Part shown: positions 24,747 through 32,045 of the stretch, in pieces
How positions within the stretch are numbered: position 1 is the stretch's first letter
Layout: each line of letters starts with the position of its first letter
NCBI RefSeq assembly: GCF_003987145.1
Contig: NZ_PIPL01000001.1
Coordinates: 1,302,001 to 1,366,000, forward strand
DNA length: 64,000 bases
Direction of reading: 5' to 3'
Source of the DNA: Aliidiomarina minuta
Lineage (GTDB): Bacteria; Pseudomonadota; Gammaproteobacteria; Enterobacterales; Alteromonadaceae
The notes under the pieces: generated by a model
The model's database searches: none
Told to the model about the DNA's origin: nothing
What the model saw: the letters and a program-made list of their open reading frames with translations, nothing else
Translations under genes and position numbers: made by a program

Positions 24747-26161
24747 TGACGCGCAATATATACCAGTTTGTAGATGTACGCCGCGTTGACCCGCCTAAGC
24801 GCCCGTTAACCGAGCGACGCATCGAATTTGTAGAAATTCAGCACCCGATGGAGCAGTCCCAGGTCAGTGGCCAGGCAGACCGTTGCATCGACTGTGGCAA
24901 TCCGTATTGCGAATGGAAATGCCCGGTGCATAACTATATCCCTCAGTGGCTGGAACTTGCTGCTGAAGGTCGCATTATTGAAGCGGCCGAGCTGTCGCAC
25001 CAGACCAACAGCCTGCCTGAGGTCTGTGGCCGGGTTTGTCCGCAGGATCGCCTCTGTGAAGGCGCCTGTACATTGAATGATGATTTTGGTGCTGTGACCA
25101 TAGGTGCCATTGAAAAATACATCAATGACAAAGCCTTTGAAATGGGCTGGCGCCCGGACTTAAGTGCCGTGCAGCCCACTGGTAAAAAAGTCGCTGTCAT
25201 AGGCGCCGGTCCTGCCGGTCTGGCCTGTGCCGATGTGCTTACCCGCCAGGGCGTGGCGGTGGTGGTTTATGATCGCCATCCGGAAATCGGCGGCTTATTA
25301 ACCTTTGGCATTCCATCATTTAAGCTGGAAAAAAGCGTGATGACCCAGCGCCGTGAAATCTTTACTGAAATGGGCATGCAATTTGAGCTCAATACAGAAG
25401 TCGGTCGTGACGTGGAGTTTGATCAGTTAGTCAGTGACTATGATGCCGTCTTTATGGCACTAGGTACTTACAAAGCCGTCGATGGCGGTTTGCCCGGGCT
25501 CGATTCCACTGGTGTCTACCCTGCCCTTAAATACCTGATTGGCAATACCAGTTCGATCATGCAATGGGAGATGCCCGACTACCCTAAAATCGACCTCGCT
25601 GAACAGCGTGTGGTGGTACTGGGTGGTGGGGATACGGCGATGGACTGTGTACGTACGGCTATTCGCCAGCAAGCCACCTCGGTGGTCTGTGCTTACCGAC
25701 GTGACGCGGAAAACATGCCAGGGTCCCGCAAAGAAGTACAGAATGCGAGAGAAGAAGGGGTGCAGTTTGAATACAATCTGCAACCCACAGAGATTCTGCG
25801 TGATGAGAAAAACCAGGTCACGGCGGTGCGCTTTACCCGCACTGAACTGGGCCCGCCGGATGAAGCGGGACGGCGCCGCCCACAGGCGGTCGCCGGCTCG
25901 GAATTTGAAATGCCTGCCGATGCGGTAATTCTGGCCTTTGGTTACCAGGCCGAACCACCACAATGGCTGCAAAAACATAAAGTCGACATGAATGAATGGC
26001 ACCTGATCAGCGCCCATGAAGACAGCGAGTGCGCAATGCAGACTTCGAACCCTAAGATATTCGCCGGTGGCGATATGGTGTTAGGTGCAGATCTGGTGGT
26101 CACGGCTATTGCTCAGGGACGTAAAGCCGCCGACGGCATCATGGATTACCTGGAACTTTGA
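24746..26161 (+). CDS. gltD: Glutamate synthase (NADPH) small subunit
   Basis: A 471-residue flavoprotein partner of GltB. The N-terminal part has the cysteines for two [4Fe-4S] clusters (CIDCGNPYCEWKCPVHNYIP and CGRVCPQDRLCEGAC). Then come an FAD-binding motif VAVIGAGPAGLACADVL and a second dinucleotide site VVVLGGGDTAMDCVRTA for NADPH. It feeds electrons to the large subunit. It starts one base before the gltB stop (TAATG), so the two are translationally coupled. A short GATCCC/GGGATC dyad follows the stop but has no T tract, so it is not a convincing terminator. Confidence 0.97.
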   Translation: MTRNIYQFVDVRRVDPPKRPLTERRIEFVEIQHPMEQSQVSGQADRCIDCGNPYCEWKCPVHNYIPQWLELAAEGRIIEAAELSHQTNSLPEVCGRVCPQDRLCEGACTLNDDFGAVTIGAIEKYINDKAFEMGWRPDLSAVQPTGKKVAVIGAGPAGLACADVLTRQGVAVVVYDRHPEIGGLLTFGIPSFKLEKSVMTQRREIFTEMGMQFELNTEVGRDVEFDQLVSDYDAVFMALGTYKAVDGGLPGLDSTGVYPALKYLIGNTSSIMQWEMPDYPKIDLAEQRVVVLGGGDTAMDCVRTAIRQQATSVVCAYRRDAENMPGSRKEVQNAREEGVQFEYNLQPTEILRDEKNQVTAVRFTRTELGPPDEAGRRRPQAVAGSEFEMPADAVILAFGYQAEPPQWLQKHKVDMNEWHLISAHEDSECAMQTSNPKIFAGGDMVLGADLVVTAIAQGRKAADGIMDYLEL

Positions 26162-26229
26162 TCCCGGTCATAACAAGGGATCGCGGACTGACATAGAATT
26201 ATCTCAAAGCGTACATGATGAGGTGATTT

Positions 26230-26364
26230 ATGAGTCTATGGCAGGAGTTCTTCCGCGATCCGGTTATCTTCTTTTCGTTTACCGGTTTAGCCATTGTGGT
26301 GGGCATGTGTATTTTCTATGCCATTTATTTCTATGTGAAAATGATTAAGTCTGAAAAAAATTGA
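26230..26364 (+). CDS. DUF3149 family membrane microprotein
   Basis: A 44-residue open frame, MSLWQEFFRDPVIFF followed by one membrane helix (SFTGLAIVVGMCIFYAIYFYV) and a short basic tail. The pattern W-Q-E/L-F-x-D-P then a helix matches the DUF3149 microproteins of gammaproteobacteria, whose function is unknown. The ATG has an AGGTGA ribosome site 4 bp upstream. It lies 68 bp after gltD on the same strand and may be co-transcribed. The call rests on the ribosome site and family resemblance, since so short a frame has little statistical weight. Confidence 0.75.
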   Translation: MSLWQEFFRDPVIFFSFTGLAIVVGMCIFYAIYFYVKMIKSEKN

Positions 26365-26473
26365 AACCTGGAATAAATAATAGTTTTGCTCAACTTTTGA
26401 AAGGATTATGATTGAGTTAGTGTCTAAAAAAGATACTAACTCTAACTATTATATTCAATTTAAAGGACTAAAA

Positions 26474-27052
26474 ATGCGTAAAATATGCCTCACAGGTATC
26501 TCCGCCTTATTGTTTTTATTCCCTTCTTTAGCCGCTGCTTCAGATAACCTGAACCAATGGTATGCTGGGGCCAATGTAAGTCAGATTGACTACGATGAGA
26601 GCGGTTTTGATTCTTTCAACCCCATTACCCTGAACGCAGTAGTTGGCCGTAATATAACCCCTTACTACGGCTTTGAAGCCAGAGCTGGTTTCGGCGTTAA
26701 CGATGACTCTGTGAGCGACGTTTTTGAAGGGTACAACATAAGCTTAGACCTCTCAGTTGATTACATCCTTGGCGTCTACGCGCGCGGCAACCTGCCGGTA
26801 AACGAGCGGTTTTCAGTCTATGGACTACTGGGTGTTTCACAAGCAAAAATAACCGCGAAAGCCTCTGTTTCCGGAACGGGTCAATCAGCAAGTGGAAGTT
26901 TCAGCGAGAGTGAAACTGATATTTCTTATGGAGTCGGTGCCAGCTTCTCGGTTAACGAAAGAGTGTCTCTGCAGCTGGAATATCTTAATGTGGTAAGTCC
27001 TTCTGAATTTGATATAAGCGCTTTATCGCTGGGCTTCTCTTACCGGTTTTGA
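26474..27052 (+). CDS. Outer-membrane beta-barrel protein, OmpA/porin-like
   Basis: A 192-residue protein. The ATG at 26474 (MRKICLTGISALLFLF) follows AAAGGA and gives a good signal peptide with a cleavage site after SLAAA; the longer frame from 26408 would bury it. The mature chain alternates hydrophobic and polar residues as in eight-stranded barrels (WYAGANVSQIDYD, YGFEARAGFGVND, VYARGNLPVNERFSVYGLLG), and it ends in phenylalanine (LGFSYRF), the usual BAM recognition end. It has no peptidoglycan domain. Function is unknown; small barrels of this type are adhesin-like or structural porin relatives. Confidence 0.8.
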   Translation: MRKICLTGISALLFLFPSLAAASDNLNQWYAGANVSQIDYDESGFDSFNPITLNAVVGRNITPYYGFEARAGFGVNDDSVSDVFEGYNISLDLSVDYILGVYARGNLPVNERFSVYGLLGVSQAKITAKASVSGTGQSASGSFSESETDISYGVGASFSVNERVSLQLEYLNVVSPSEFDISALSLGFSYRF

Positions 27053-27082
27053 TGTAATCGGTCTGTAGGCCTAAGCTTAATT

Positions 27083-27112
27083 ACCCCAATGCCGGACAGC
27101 CAGCATTGGGGT
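27083..27112 (+). terminator. Terminator-like hairpin after the outer-membrane protein gene
   Basis: A perfect 10-bp stem, ACCCCAATGC (27083-27092) with GCATTGGGGT (27103-27112), is enclosed by A+T-rich DNA. It lacks a strong T tract, so it may be an mRNA-end stabiliser or a weak terminator. Confidence 0.55.
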
Positions 27113-27155
27113 GTTAATAGCAGACTTTGCTAATGCGGTTCCACCCTGCCGTTTT

Positions 27156-27765
27156 GTCGAACGAAGGGTTCTTATCAAGTCCCCTCTCTCCGCCACATAC
27201 AAAAAACCCCGCTTGCGCGGGGTTGATTGAAAATAATGTTTGGAGACAATGTCCGCAGCGCTTTGCGCTGCTGAGAGAGGGATTGACTCGGCCCATCCAT
27301 GGGCCTCGCCCCTTCGGGGTCGCTCCACGTTGTGGAGCGGTCCAAAACGGCTGTCCTGCCGTTTTGTGACATCGTGCCTCCCTGCCGCTCGCCCTGCGGG
27401 CGTTACCTACGGTAACGTCCCAAACGGCGTCCTGCCGTTTGGTCGAACGAAGGGTTCTTATCAAGTCCCCTCTCTCCGCCACATACAAAAAACCCCGCTT
27501 GCGCGGGGTTGATTGAAAATGATGTTTGGAGACAATGTCCGCAGCGCTTTGCGCTGCTGAGAAAGGGATTGACTCGGCCCCTCCATGGGCCTCGCCCCTT
27601 CGGGGTCGCTCCACGTTGTGGAGTGGTCCAAAACGGCTGTCCTGCCGTTTTGTGACATCGTGCCTCCCTGCCGCTCGCCCTGCGGGCGTTACCTACGGTA
27701 ACGTCCCAAACGGCGTCCTGCCGTTTGGTCGAACGAAGGGCTCTTATCAAGTCCCCTCTCGCCAA
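27156..27765 (-). repeat. 286-bp tandem repeat array packed with stem-loops, downstream of tRNA-Ser
   Basis: Two full units (27156-27441 and 27442-27727) are nearly identical, with a period of exactly 286 bp, and a third partial unit starts at 27728 and merges into the tRNA-Ser terminator. In unit 1 nine stem-loops occur in a row: 27205-27224, 27255-27271, 27290-27305, 27309-27319, 27321-27339, 27343-27366, 27390-27402, 27401-27417 and 27420-27442, most with perfect 7-9 bp stems. Unit 2 keeps them with a few changes, one a G-T wobble. The first stem ends in six T on the minus strand, so it can act as a terminator. A 12-nt match to the tRNA-Ser 3' end, GAGAGAGGGATT, lies in unit 1. Open frames here are by-products of the repeat. 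Confidence 0.9.
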
Positions 27766-27817
27766 CAAACAAAAAGAAAGGCCCCACGCTTTCGCGCGGG
27801 GCCTTTCTTTTTGTTTG
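27766..27817 (-). terminator. tRNA-Ser terminator, perfect 20-bp stem
   Basis: Arms 27766-27785 and 27798-27817 are perfect reverse complements, with a 12-base centre that is partly paired. On the minus strand the second arm ends in a T-rich stretch, and the first arm touches the CCA end of tRNA-Ser. It occupies the place that the smaller AACCCCGC hairpin holds in the 286-bp units, which suggests common descent. Confidence 0.82.
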
Positions 27818-27903
27818 GCGGAGAGAGAGGGATTCGAACCCTCGATACGTTGCCGTATACACACTTTCCAGGCGTGCGCCTTCAGCCGCTCGGCCACCTC
27901 TCC
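27816..27903 (-). tRNA. tRNA-Ser (anticodon GGA)
   Basis: An 88-nt class II tRNA reading UCC/UCU. The acceptor arms GGAGAGG and TCTCTCC pair (one G-U). The anticodon loop CTGGAAA sits on CACGC/GTGTG. A long variable arm (TATACGGCAACGTAT region) follows, then the T arm GAGGG-TTCGAAT-CCCTC. CCA is encoded. The gene has its own promoter and terminator and is next to the tandem repeat array. Confidence 0.96.
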
Positions 27904-27914
27904 ATAAGCCGCGT

Positions 27915-27943
27915 ATGGTAGGGAATTCAGTGGCTTTAATCAA
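27915..27943 (-). promoter_or_regulatory. tRNA-Ser promoter
   Basis: On the minus strand TTGATT (27938-27943) and TACCAT (27915-27920) are 17 bp apart, followed by a G+C-rich discriminator (ACGCGGC) typical of stringently controlled stable-RNA promoters, about 12 bp before the tRNA 5' end. Confidence 0.65.
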
Positions 27944-27974
27944 GAAAAATCAGTATTAAACGGGCTTTTCGGTG

Positions 27975-28163
27975 CTATTTTAACCAGTTGACTATTTTCT
28001 CACTGCTCCGACGAATAGGGGCGGCGCCGAGGAATACGAGCAGGAAAGCGATGGGCCAGGCTATGTAGAAGGCTCGCCACCACAAAGCGATAAAGTTCTC
28101 CACCCAGCCGACGTTGACAAAAGTGATAAGCCCGGTCATTAAAAATGACATATACACTGACAT
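27975..28163 (-). CDS. DUF2798 family small membrane protein
   Basis: A 62-residue protein with two membrane helices and the pattern MSVYMSFLMTGLITFVN-x-G, then WWRAFYIAWPIAFLLVFLGAAPIRR, as in DUF2798 proteins of unknown function. Family members usually have some 10-15 more residues at the N-terminus, and the upstream codons (SNLIKKLIFPLL) fit, but no standard start exists there except one at 28286, deep inside the neighbouring gene. The ATG at 28163 (or TTG at 28166) is therefore a cautious choice. It lies 31 bp after the dehydratase gene on the same strand. Confidence 0.62.
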   Translation of the reverse strand: MSVYMSFLMTGLITFVNVGWVENFIALWWRAFYIAWPIAFLLVFLGAAPIRRSSEKIVNWLK

Positions 28164-28194
28164 CAATAGTGGAAAAATAAGCTTTTTTATTAGG

Positions 28195-29037
28195 TTAGAG
28201 ATCGCCGTACCCTTCTTTGTAGCTTGGGAAAATAAAATGAAAACCGGTTTCACGTAAACGGGTGTTATTGCAGCGCTTACTGCCACGAGGCCCTACTTCG
28301 GAGCTTTCGGCCAAGTCCTGAGTATCGAGCCCTAAATGCTGGGCTAACCAGAGTACGAAGTCGCGTTGTTTCACGGGTTCGTTGTCGCTGGCTAAATACA
28401 AATCGTCGAGTGACAGCTGCATGTCATAACGTCCAATCAGGTGCGAGAGAACACTGGCGACATCGCGGGAATGGATACGGTTGGTCCAGCTGGGTCGTAA
28501 GGTAATGTCACCACTGTATAGACTGGCTACCATGCGTTCGCGGCCTGGGCCGTAAATACCACTTAATCGCACTATCAAAGGCTGACAGGCGCTTTCGCGT
28601 AACAGTTGTTCAGCTTCTAATAAGCGCTTGCCGGTGAATTTTTCAGGTTCGGTGGGCGACTCTTCATCCACTTCTTCGCCTTCTTTCTGGCCGTAAACGC
28701 TGGTACTCGAAACGAAAACGACCAGTGGTTTATAATCATCCGGTTGTTCGGCGAGGCTTTCTTTTAACGCGCGCAACGGCTGCACGTAACCCTCTTCATA
28801 ACCCTGGTCACTGAATTGCGTGGGGGTTAAGGTCAACACTATCACTTCAGGGGTGCGCTGTAACAACGCGTCCCAGTTGGCTTTAACTTTAGCGTCACCA
28901 GCTACCACTGGCCAGTCGCCGTGGTGTTTATCCGGGTTGCGCCTGACGCCAAGAACACTGAAGTCCTGCTGTTGCAATAAAGGTTGTAACTGAGAGGCGA
29001 TATCGCCGGCCCCCATCAATAACGCAACTTTAGCCAT
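28195..29037 (-). CDS. NAD-dependent epimerase/dehydratase-type SDR protein, YeeZ-like
   Basis: A 280-residue Rossmann protein of the extended SDR class. The N-terminal MGAGDIASQLQPLL is a variant dinucleotide motif. The SSTSVYG segment near 110 holds the catalytic Ser and Tyr region, although the usual YxxxK is not obvious; VRLSGIYGPGR and NRIHSRDVASVLSHLI follow as in YeeZ/WcaG-like proteins. Substrate is unknown. It is transcribed with the small DUF2798 gene and follows nadA by 23 bp, so it may share the nadA transcript. Confidence 0.78.
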   Translation of the reverse strand: MAKVALLMGAGDIASQLQPLLQQQDFSVLGVRRNPDKHHGDWPVVAGDAKVKANWDALLQRTPEVIVLTLTPTQFSDQGYEEGYVQPLRALKESLAEQPDDYKPLVVFVSSTSVYGQKEGEEVDEESPTEPEKFTGKRLLEAEQLLRESACQPLIVRLSGIYGPGRERMVASLYSGDITLRPSWTNRIHSRDVASVLSHLIGRYDMQLSLDDLYLASDNEPVKQRDFVLWLAQHLGLDTQDLAESSEVGPRGSKRCNNTRLRETGFHFIFPSYKEGYGDL

Positions 29038-29060
29038 AGTGGTTCCTTATTTGAAACTTA

Positions 29061-30101
29061 TTATTTTAGGTTTCGAGCAAACTCCAGCATACGATTCAAC
29101 GGCTTCATAGCTTCTTTACCCAGTTCAGGGTCGACATGAATTTCATGTACTTTGCCACCGGTGCTGAGGGCGTTCTCAATGGCTTCTAAGCCGTTCATTG
29201 CCATCCATGGACAATGTGCACAGCTACGGCACGTTGCGCCGTTACCGCCGGTTGGAGCTTCAATGAAGGTCTTCTCCGGAGCCTGTTGCTGCATCTTATA
29301 AAAAATACCTTTGTCTGTAGCCACTATAAACATCGAATTAGGCAGGGTCTGGCTAGCCTTGATCAGTTGCGACGTGGAGCCTACAGCATCTGCCAAATCC
29401 ACCACAGCAGCGGGTGATTCAGGATGCACTAAAACCGCGGCTTCTGGATATTGCTCTTTAAGCGCTATCAAAGCCTGCGACTTAAATTCGTCATGCACCA
29501 CACAGGCGCCCTGCCACATGACCATCTCGGCACCGGTCTGCTTAGCAATATAACCGCCAAGGTGTTTGTCCGGGCCCCATAAAATTTTCTTACCCTGACT
29601 ATCCAGGTGCTCGACCAGCTCCAGCGCCATGCTGGAAGTCACCACCCAGTCAGCGCGGGCTTTCACTGCGGCAGAAGTGTTTGCGTAGACAACTACGGTA
29701 TGGTCCGGGTGTGCGTCACAGAACTCACTGAATTTATCTGCCGGACAACCTAAATCCAGCGAGCAGGTCGCTTCCAGCGTAGGCATGAGCACGCGTTTTT
29801 GCGGCGTCAGAATTTTGGCTGTTTCGCCCATAAATTTAACGCCGGCAACGATTAACGTTTGCGCTTCGTGCTCCGCACCGAAGCGGGCCATCTCCAGCGA
29901 GTCAGAAACGCAGCCGCCGGTCTCTTCCGCCAGCGCCTGAATATCGGGATCGGTATAATAGTGAGCCACCAGCACAGCATTTTCCCGTTCAAGCAGAGTC
30001 TTGATACGGCTGATATGCTGAGCTTTCTGCGCATCCGTTAATGGCTTGGGTTTCGCCGGAAAACTATAATTCAGGTCATCCAGAGTCTGTACTTCTATCA
30101 T
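29061..30101 (-). CDS. nadA: Quinolinate synthase A
   Basis: A 346-residue enzyme that condenses iminoaspartate with dihydroxyacetone phosphate to quinolinate, the precursor of NAD. The three pseudo-repeat domains and cysteines for the oxygen-sensitive [4Fe-4S] cluster are visible (EATCSLDLGCPAD, WQGACVVHDEF, GATCRSCAHCPW). HYYTDPDIQALAEETGGCVSDSLEMARFG is the family signature region. The ATG at 30101 (MIEVQTLDDLNY) with GAAGG upstream is preferred over an in-frame ATG at 30149, which adds 16 unlikely residues. Its place beside tRNA-Lys and cpoB-pal-tol matches the E. coli gene order. Confidence 0.95.
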   Translation of the reverse strand: MIEVQTLDDLNYSFPAKPKPLTDAQKAQHISRIKTLLERENAVLVAHYYTDPDIQALAEETGGCVSDSLEMARFGAEHEAQTLIVAGVKFMGETAKILTPQKRVLMPTLEATCSLDLGCPADKFSEFCDAHPDHTVVVYANTSAAVKARADWVVTSSMALELVEHLDSQGKKILWGPDKHLGGYIAKQTGAEMVMWQGACVVHDEFKSQALIALKEQYPEAAVLVHPESPAAVVDLADAVGSTSQLIKASQTLPNSMFIVATDKGIFYKMQQQAPEKTFIEAPTGGNGATCRSCAHCPWMAMNGLEAIENALSTGGKVHEIHVDPELGKEAMKPLNRMLEFARNLK

Positions 30102-30234
30102 AGTGCCTTCGCTTTGCTTGCGTGATACGCATAAATTCAGGTTACCCATTCATTATACGTAAATTTGCTATAACGATCACTTGGGGGCGGATCTTTATTT
30201 TTTCAAGGTTGAAAAAATGCTGAGGGGCACAAAC

Positions 30235-30260
30235 AAAAAAGCGCCGGCAGGTGCCAGCGC
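30235..30260 (-). terminator. tRNA-Lys operon terminator
   Basis: On the minus strand an 8-bp stem, GCGCTGGC and GCCGGCGC with one G-T pair and a 4-base loop (arms 30253-30260 and 30241-30248), is followed by six T residues (30235-30240). Confidence 0.85.
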
Positions 30261-30272
30261 TTTCAAAATAAG

Positions 30273-30348
30273 TGGTGGGTCGTGCTGGATTCGAACCAGC
30301 GACCAATTGATTAAAAGTCAACTGCTCTACCAACTGAGCTAACGACCC
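30273..30348 (-). tRNA. tRNA-Lys (anticodon TTT), distal copy
   Basis: A 76-nt tRNA with CCA encoded: acceptor GGGTCGT, D arm TAGCTCAGTTGGTAGAGCA, anticodon loop CTTTTAA, T arm CTGG-TTCGAAT-CCAG. It reads AAA/AAG. It is identical to the copy 31 bp upstream and lies just before the terminator. Confidence 0.96.
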
Positions 30349-30379
30349 ACACAAAAGGTGGTAGCTACAAGGAAGAAAG

Positions 30380-30455
30380 TGGTGGGTCGTGCTGGATTCG
30401 AACCAGCGACCAATTGATTAAAAGTCAACTGCTCTACCAACTGAGCTAACGACCC
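30380..30455 (-). tRNA. tRNA-Lys (anticodon TTT), proximal copy
   Basis: A 76-nt tRNA identical to the copy at 30273-30348 and transcribed first from a promoter about 25 bp upstream. Twin tRNA-Lys genes beside cpoB and nadA also occur in E. coli, where the cluster holds several lysine and valine tRNAs. Confidence 0.96.
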
Positions 30456-30481
30456 ACATTGTTCCTGTGCAACGGCGGCAT

Positions 30482-30509
30482 AGTTTACTAAAATCGCGCC
30501 TGCTTGCAA
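30482..30509 (-). promoter_or_regulatory. tRNA-Lys promoter
   Basis: On the minus strand TTGCAA (30504-30509) and TAAACT (30482-30487) are 16 bp apart, with a G+C-rich discriminator (GCCGCC) as in stable-RNA promoters. The rest of the gap up to cpoB (30510-30610) is A+T-rich with nothing else recognised. Confidence 0.65.
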
Positions 30510-30610
30510 CTATAAATAGTAAAAAAATTGCTGTTCGCTTATTTTTGCAACGAATCGGCTGTTTTTAGTACTTAATTTAACTTTATATTAACCAGCGGGC
30601 CGCTTCTGAC

Positions 30611-31366
30611 TTACAAATCTTCTAAACGGGATCTGGCCAGCGTAGCCTCGGTGCTGTCCGGATATTCATTAAGCACCTGCTCAAAACGGCTCTCGGCTCG
30701 GCCATCGTCGCCTTCGTTCTGTGCGATAATGCCTAGTTTTAACAGACAGTCTGCCCGTTTACCGGAATCACGATGATTATTTACTACTTCTTCAAAATGC
30801 TGACGCGCCTGAGAGTAGTCGTTCCGTGCATAGAGTAGCTGACCTAACCAGTAATGAGCATTACCTAAATACTCAGAATCAGGAAAGGTATCGATAAACG
30901 CACGAAATTCAGGAATAGCCTGCTCATACTGACGATCTTCAAGTACCAGCGCTATTGCTCTGTCATAAGCCTGGTTTTCACTGAGATCATCGGAATAAGC
31001 CATAGATAATTGAGTATCACCCTCTGTAGACAGGGTGGGAGCGGCAGCAGCGCGTTCGCTACGCACTTCGCTTACCCGGCGTTCGATTTCCTGGTACAGG
31101 TCGCGTTGACGCTCCAGTACCTGTTCAAGCTGATGGGCGTGTTCTTCGGTAACACCGCGTAACTCACTGACTTCACGCTGTAATGCGCCTAATTGCTGCA
31201 TCATACGAGCCTGGGATTGACCACGAGACTCCAGCAGACGCTCCAGGCGTTCAATTCGATTTTCCAGTGAGTCCTGCGCGTGAGCAGCACTGATAACGGG
31301 TGCGGGGCTTTGGGCCAAGGCTACGCCAGTAAAGGCGAGCGCTATTAATACACTGGTTATTCTCAT
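30611..31366 (-). CDS. cpoB: Cell division coordinator CpoB (YbgF)
   Basis: A 251-residue periplasmic protein. A signal peptide ends near AQSPAPVISAAHAQ. A coiled-coil trimerisation segment (about 30-95: ENRIERLERLLESRGQSQAR onward) is followed by three TPR repeats (YDRAIALVLEDRQYEQAIPEFRAF; AHYWLGQLLYARNDYSQARQHFEEV; LKLGIIAQNEGDDGRAESRFEQVL). CpoB links TolA and the synthase PBP1B during septation. It is the last gene of the tol-pal operon, 74 bp after pal, with a hairpin in between. Confidence 0.93.
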   Translation of the reverse strand: MRITSVLIALAFTGVALAQSPAPVISAAHAQDSLENRIERLERLLESRGQSQARMMQQLGALQREVSELRGVTEEHAHQLEQVLERQRDLYQEIERRVSEVRSERAAAAPTLSTEGDTQLSMAYSDDLSENQAYDRAIALVLEDRQYEQAIPEFRAFIDTFPDSEYLGNAHYWLGQLLYARNDYSQARQHFEEVVNNHRDSGKRADCLLKLGIIAQNEGDDGRAESRFEQVLNEYPDSTEATLARSRLEDL

Positions 31367-31399
31367 GCTGTTTAATCCAACTTAGATCAAGATCAAAGT

Positions 31400-31430
31400 C
31401 GCCGGTACCAGCCTGAGACTGATACCGGCG
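31400..31430 (-). other. Strong hairpin between pal and cpoB
   Basis: Arms CGCCGGTA (31400-31407) and TACCGGCG (31423-31430) pair perfectly; after one mismatch CAG and CTG extend the stem. There is no T tract on either strand, so it more likely protects the pal mRNA end or tunes cpoB than terminates transcription. Confidence 0.5.
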
Positions 31431-31440
31431 TGAAGCCCGA

Positions 31441-31983
31441 TTAGTATACTAAAACCGCACGGCGGTTTTGTGCCCAGGCGTTTTCATTGCTTTCACGTAC
31501 CAGTGGCTTTTCTTCGCCATAAGAAACGCTTGAGATTTGTGAAGATAACACGCCCAGATTTTGCAGGTAGTCTCTTACAGAGTTCGCACGACGCTCACCC
31601 AGAGCAATGTTGTACTCTGGTGTACCGCGCTCATCAGTATGGCCTTCAATCACCACGTTGACTGATGGGTTGCTGACCAGGTAATCCGCGTGAGCAGCCA
31701 GCATCTCTGAGTATTCACCGTCAATAGTGGAGTCATCAAAGGCAAAGCTAACCGTATGTTCCTGACGTAACTCGGCATAGCGCTCCTGACGCTGTTCTTC
31801 AGGAGTCTGAGCACGGTCAGCAGCACCTGTTTCCACGCCACGGCGTTGTTCTTCACGAGCCTGTTCGCGGGTTTCACGTTCCGCTTCTGTCTCAGCAGTC
31901 GTGTCTTGAGTCGAGCTACATGCTGCCAATGCTAATACTGGCAGGATGAAAGCGAAACTTTTTAATAGTTTTGTAATTTGCAT
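31441..31983 (-). CDS. pal: Peptidoglycan-associated lipoprotein Pal
   Basis: A 180-residue lipoprotein with the lipobox LAAC (Cys22). A charged linker rich in Glu, Arg and Gln (about 27-75) is longer than in E. coli. The OmpA-like domain follows (FAFDDSTIDGEY, VVIEGHTDERGTPEYNIALGERRA), which binds diaminopimelate of peptidoglycan. Pal anchors the outer membrane and is moved by TolB and TolQRA to the division site. It sits 62 bp after tolB and 74 bp before cpoB. Confidence 0.95.
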   Translation of the reverse strand: MQITKLLKSFAFILPVLALAACSSTQDTTAETEAERETREQAREEQRRGVETGAADRAQTPEEQRQERYAELRQEHTVSFAFDDSTIDGEYSEMLAAHADYLVSNPSVNVVIEGHTDERGTPEYNIALGERRANSVRDYLQNLGVLSSQISSVSYGEEKPLVRESNENAWAQNRRAVLVY

Positions 31984-32045
31984 TCCGATTTCCTTTTATA
32001 CTTTCAATGTAACACTTAAAGCAAAGTGCTGACTTATTTTACGAC

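Noticed and set aside
26160..26182. GATCCC/GGGATC dyad after gltD as a terminator
   Set aside because: The stem is only 6 bp with an 11-base loop and no T tract, and a probable small gene follows on the same strand.
27077..27943. Several open frames of 60-166 codons on both strands around the tandem repeat, some Arg/Pro-rich
   Set aside because: They are nearly the same sequence in repeated units, run through palindromes and the tRNA, lack ribosome sites and resemble no family. They are by-products of the repeat.
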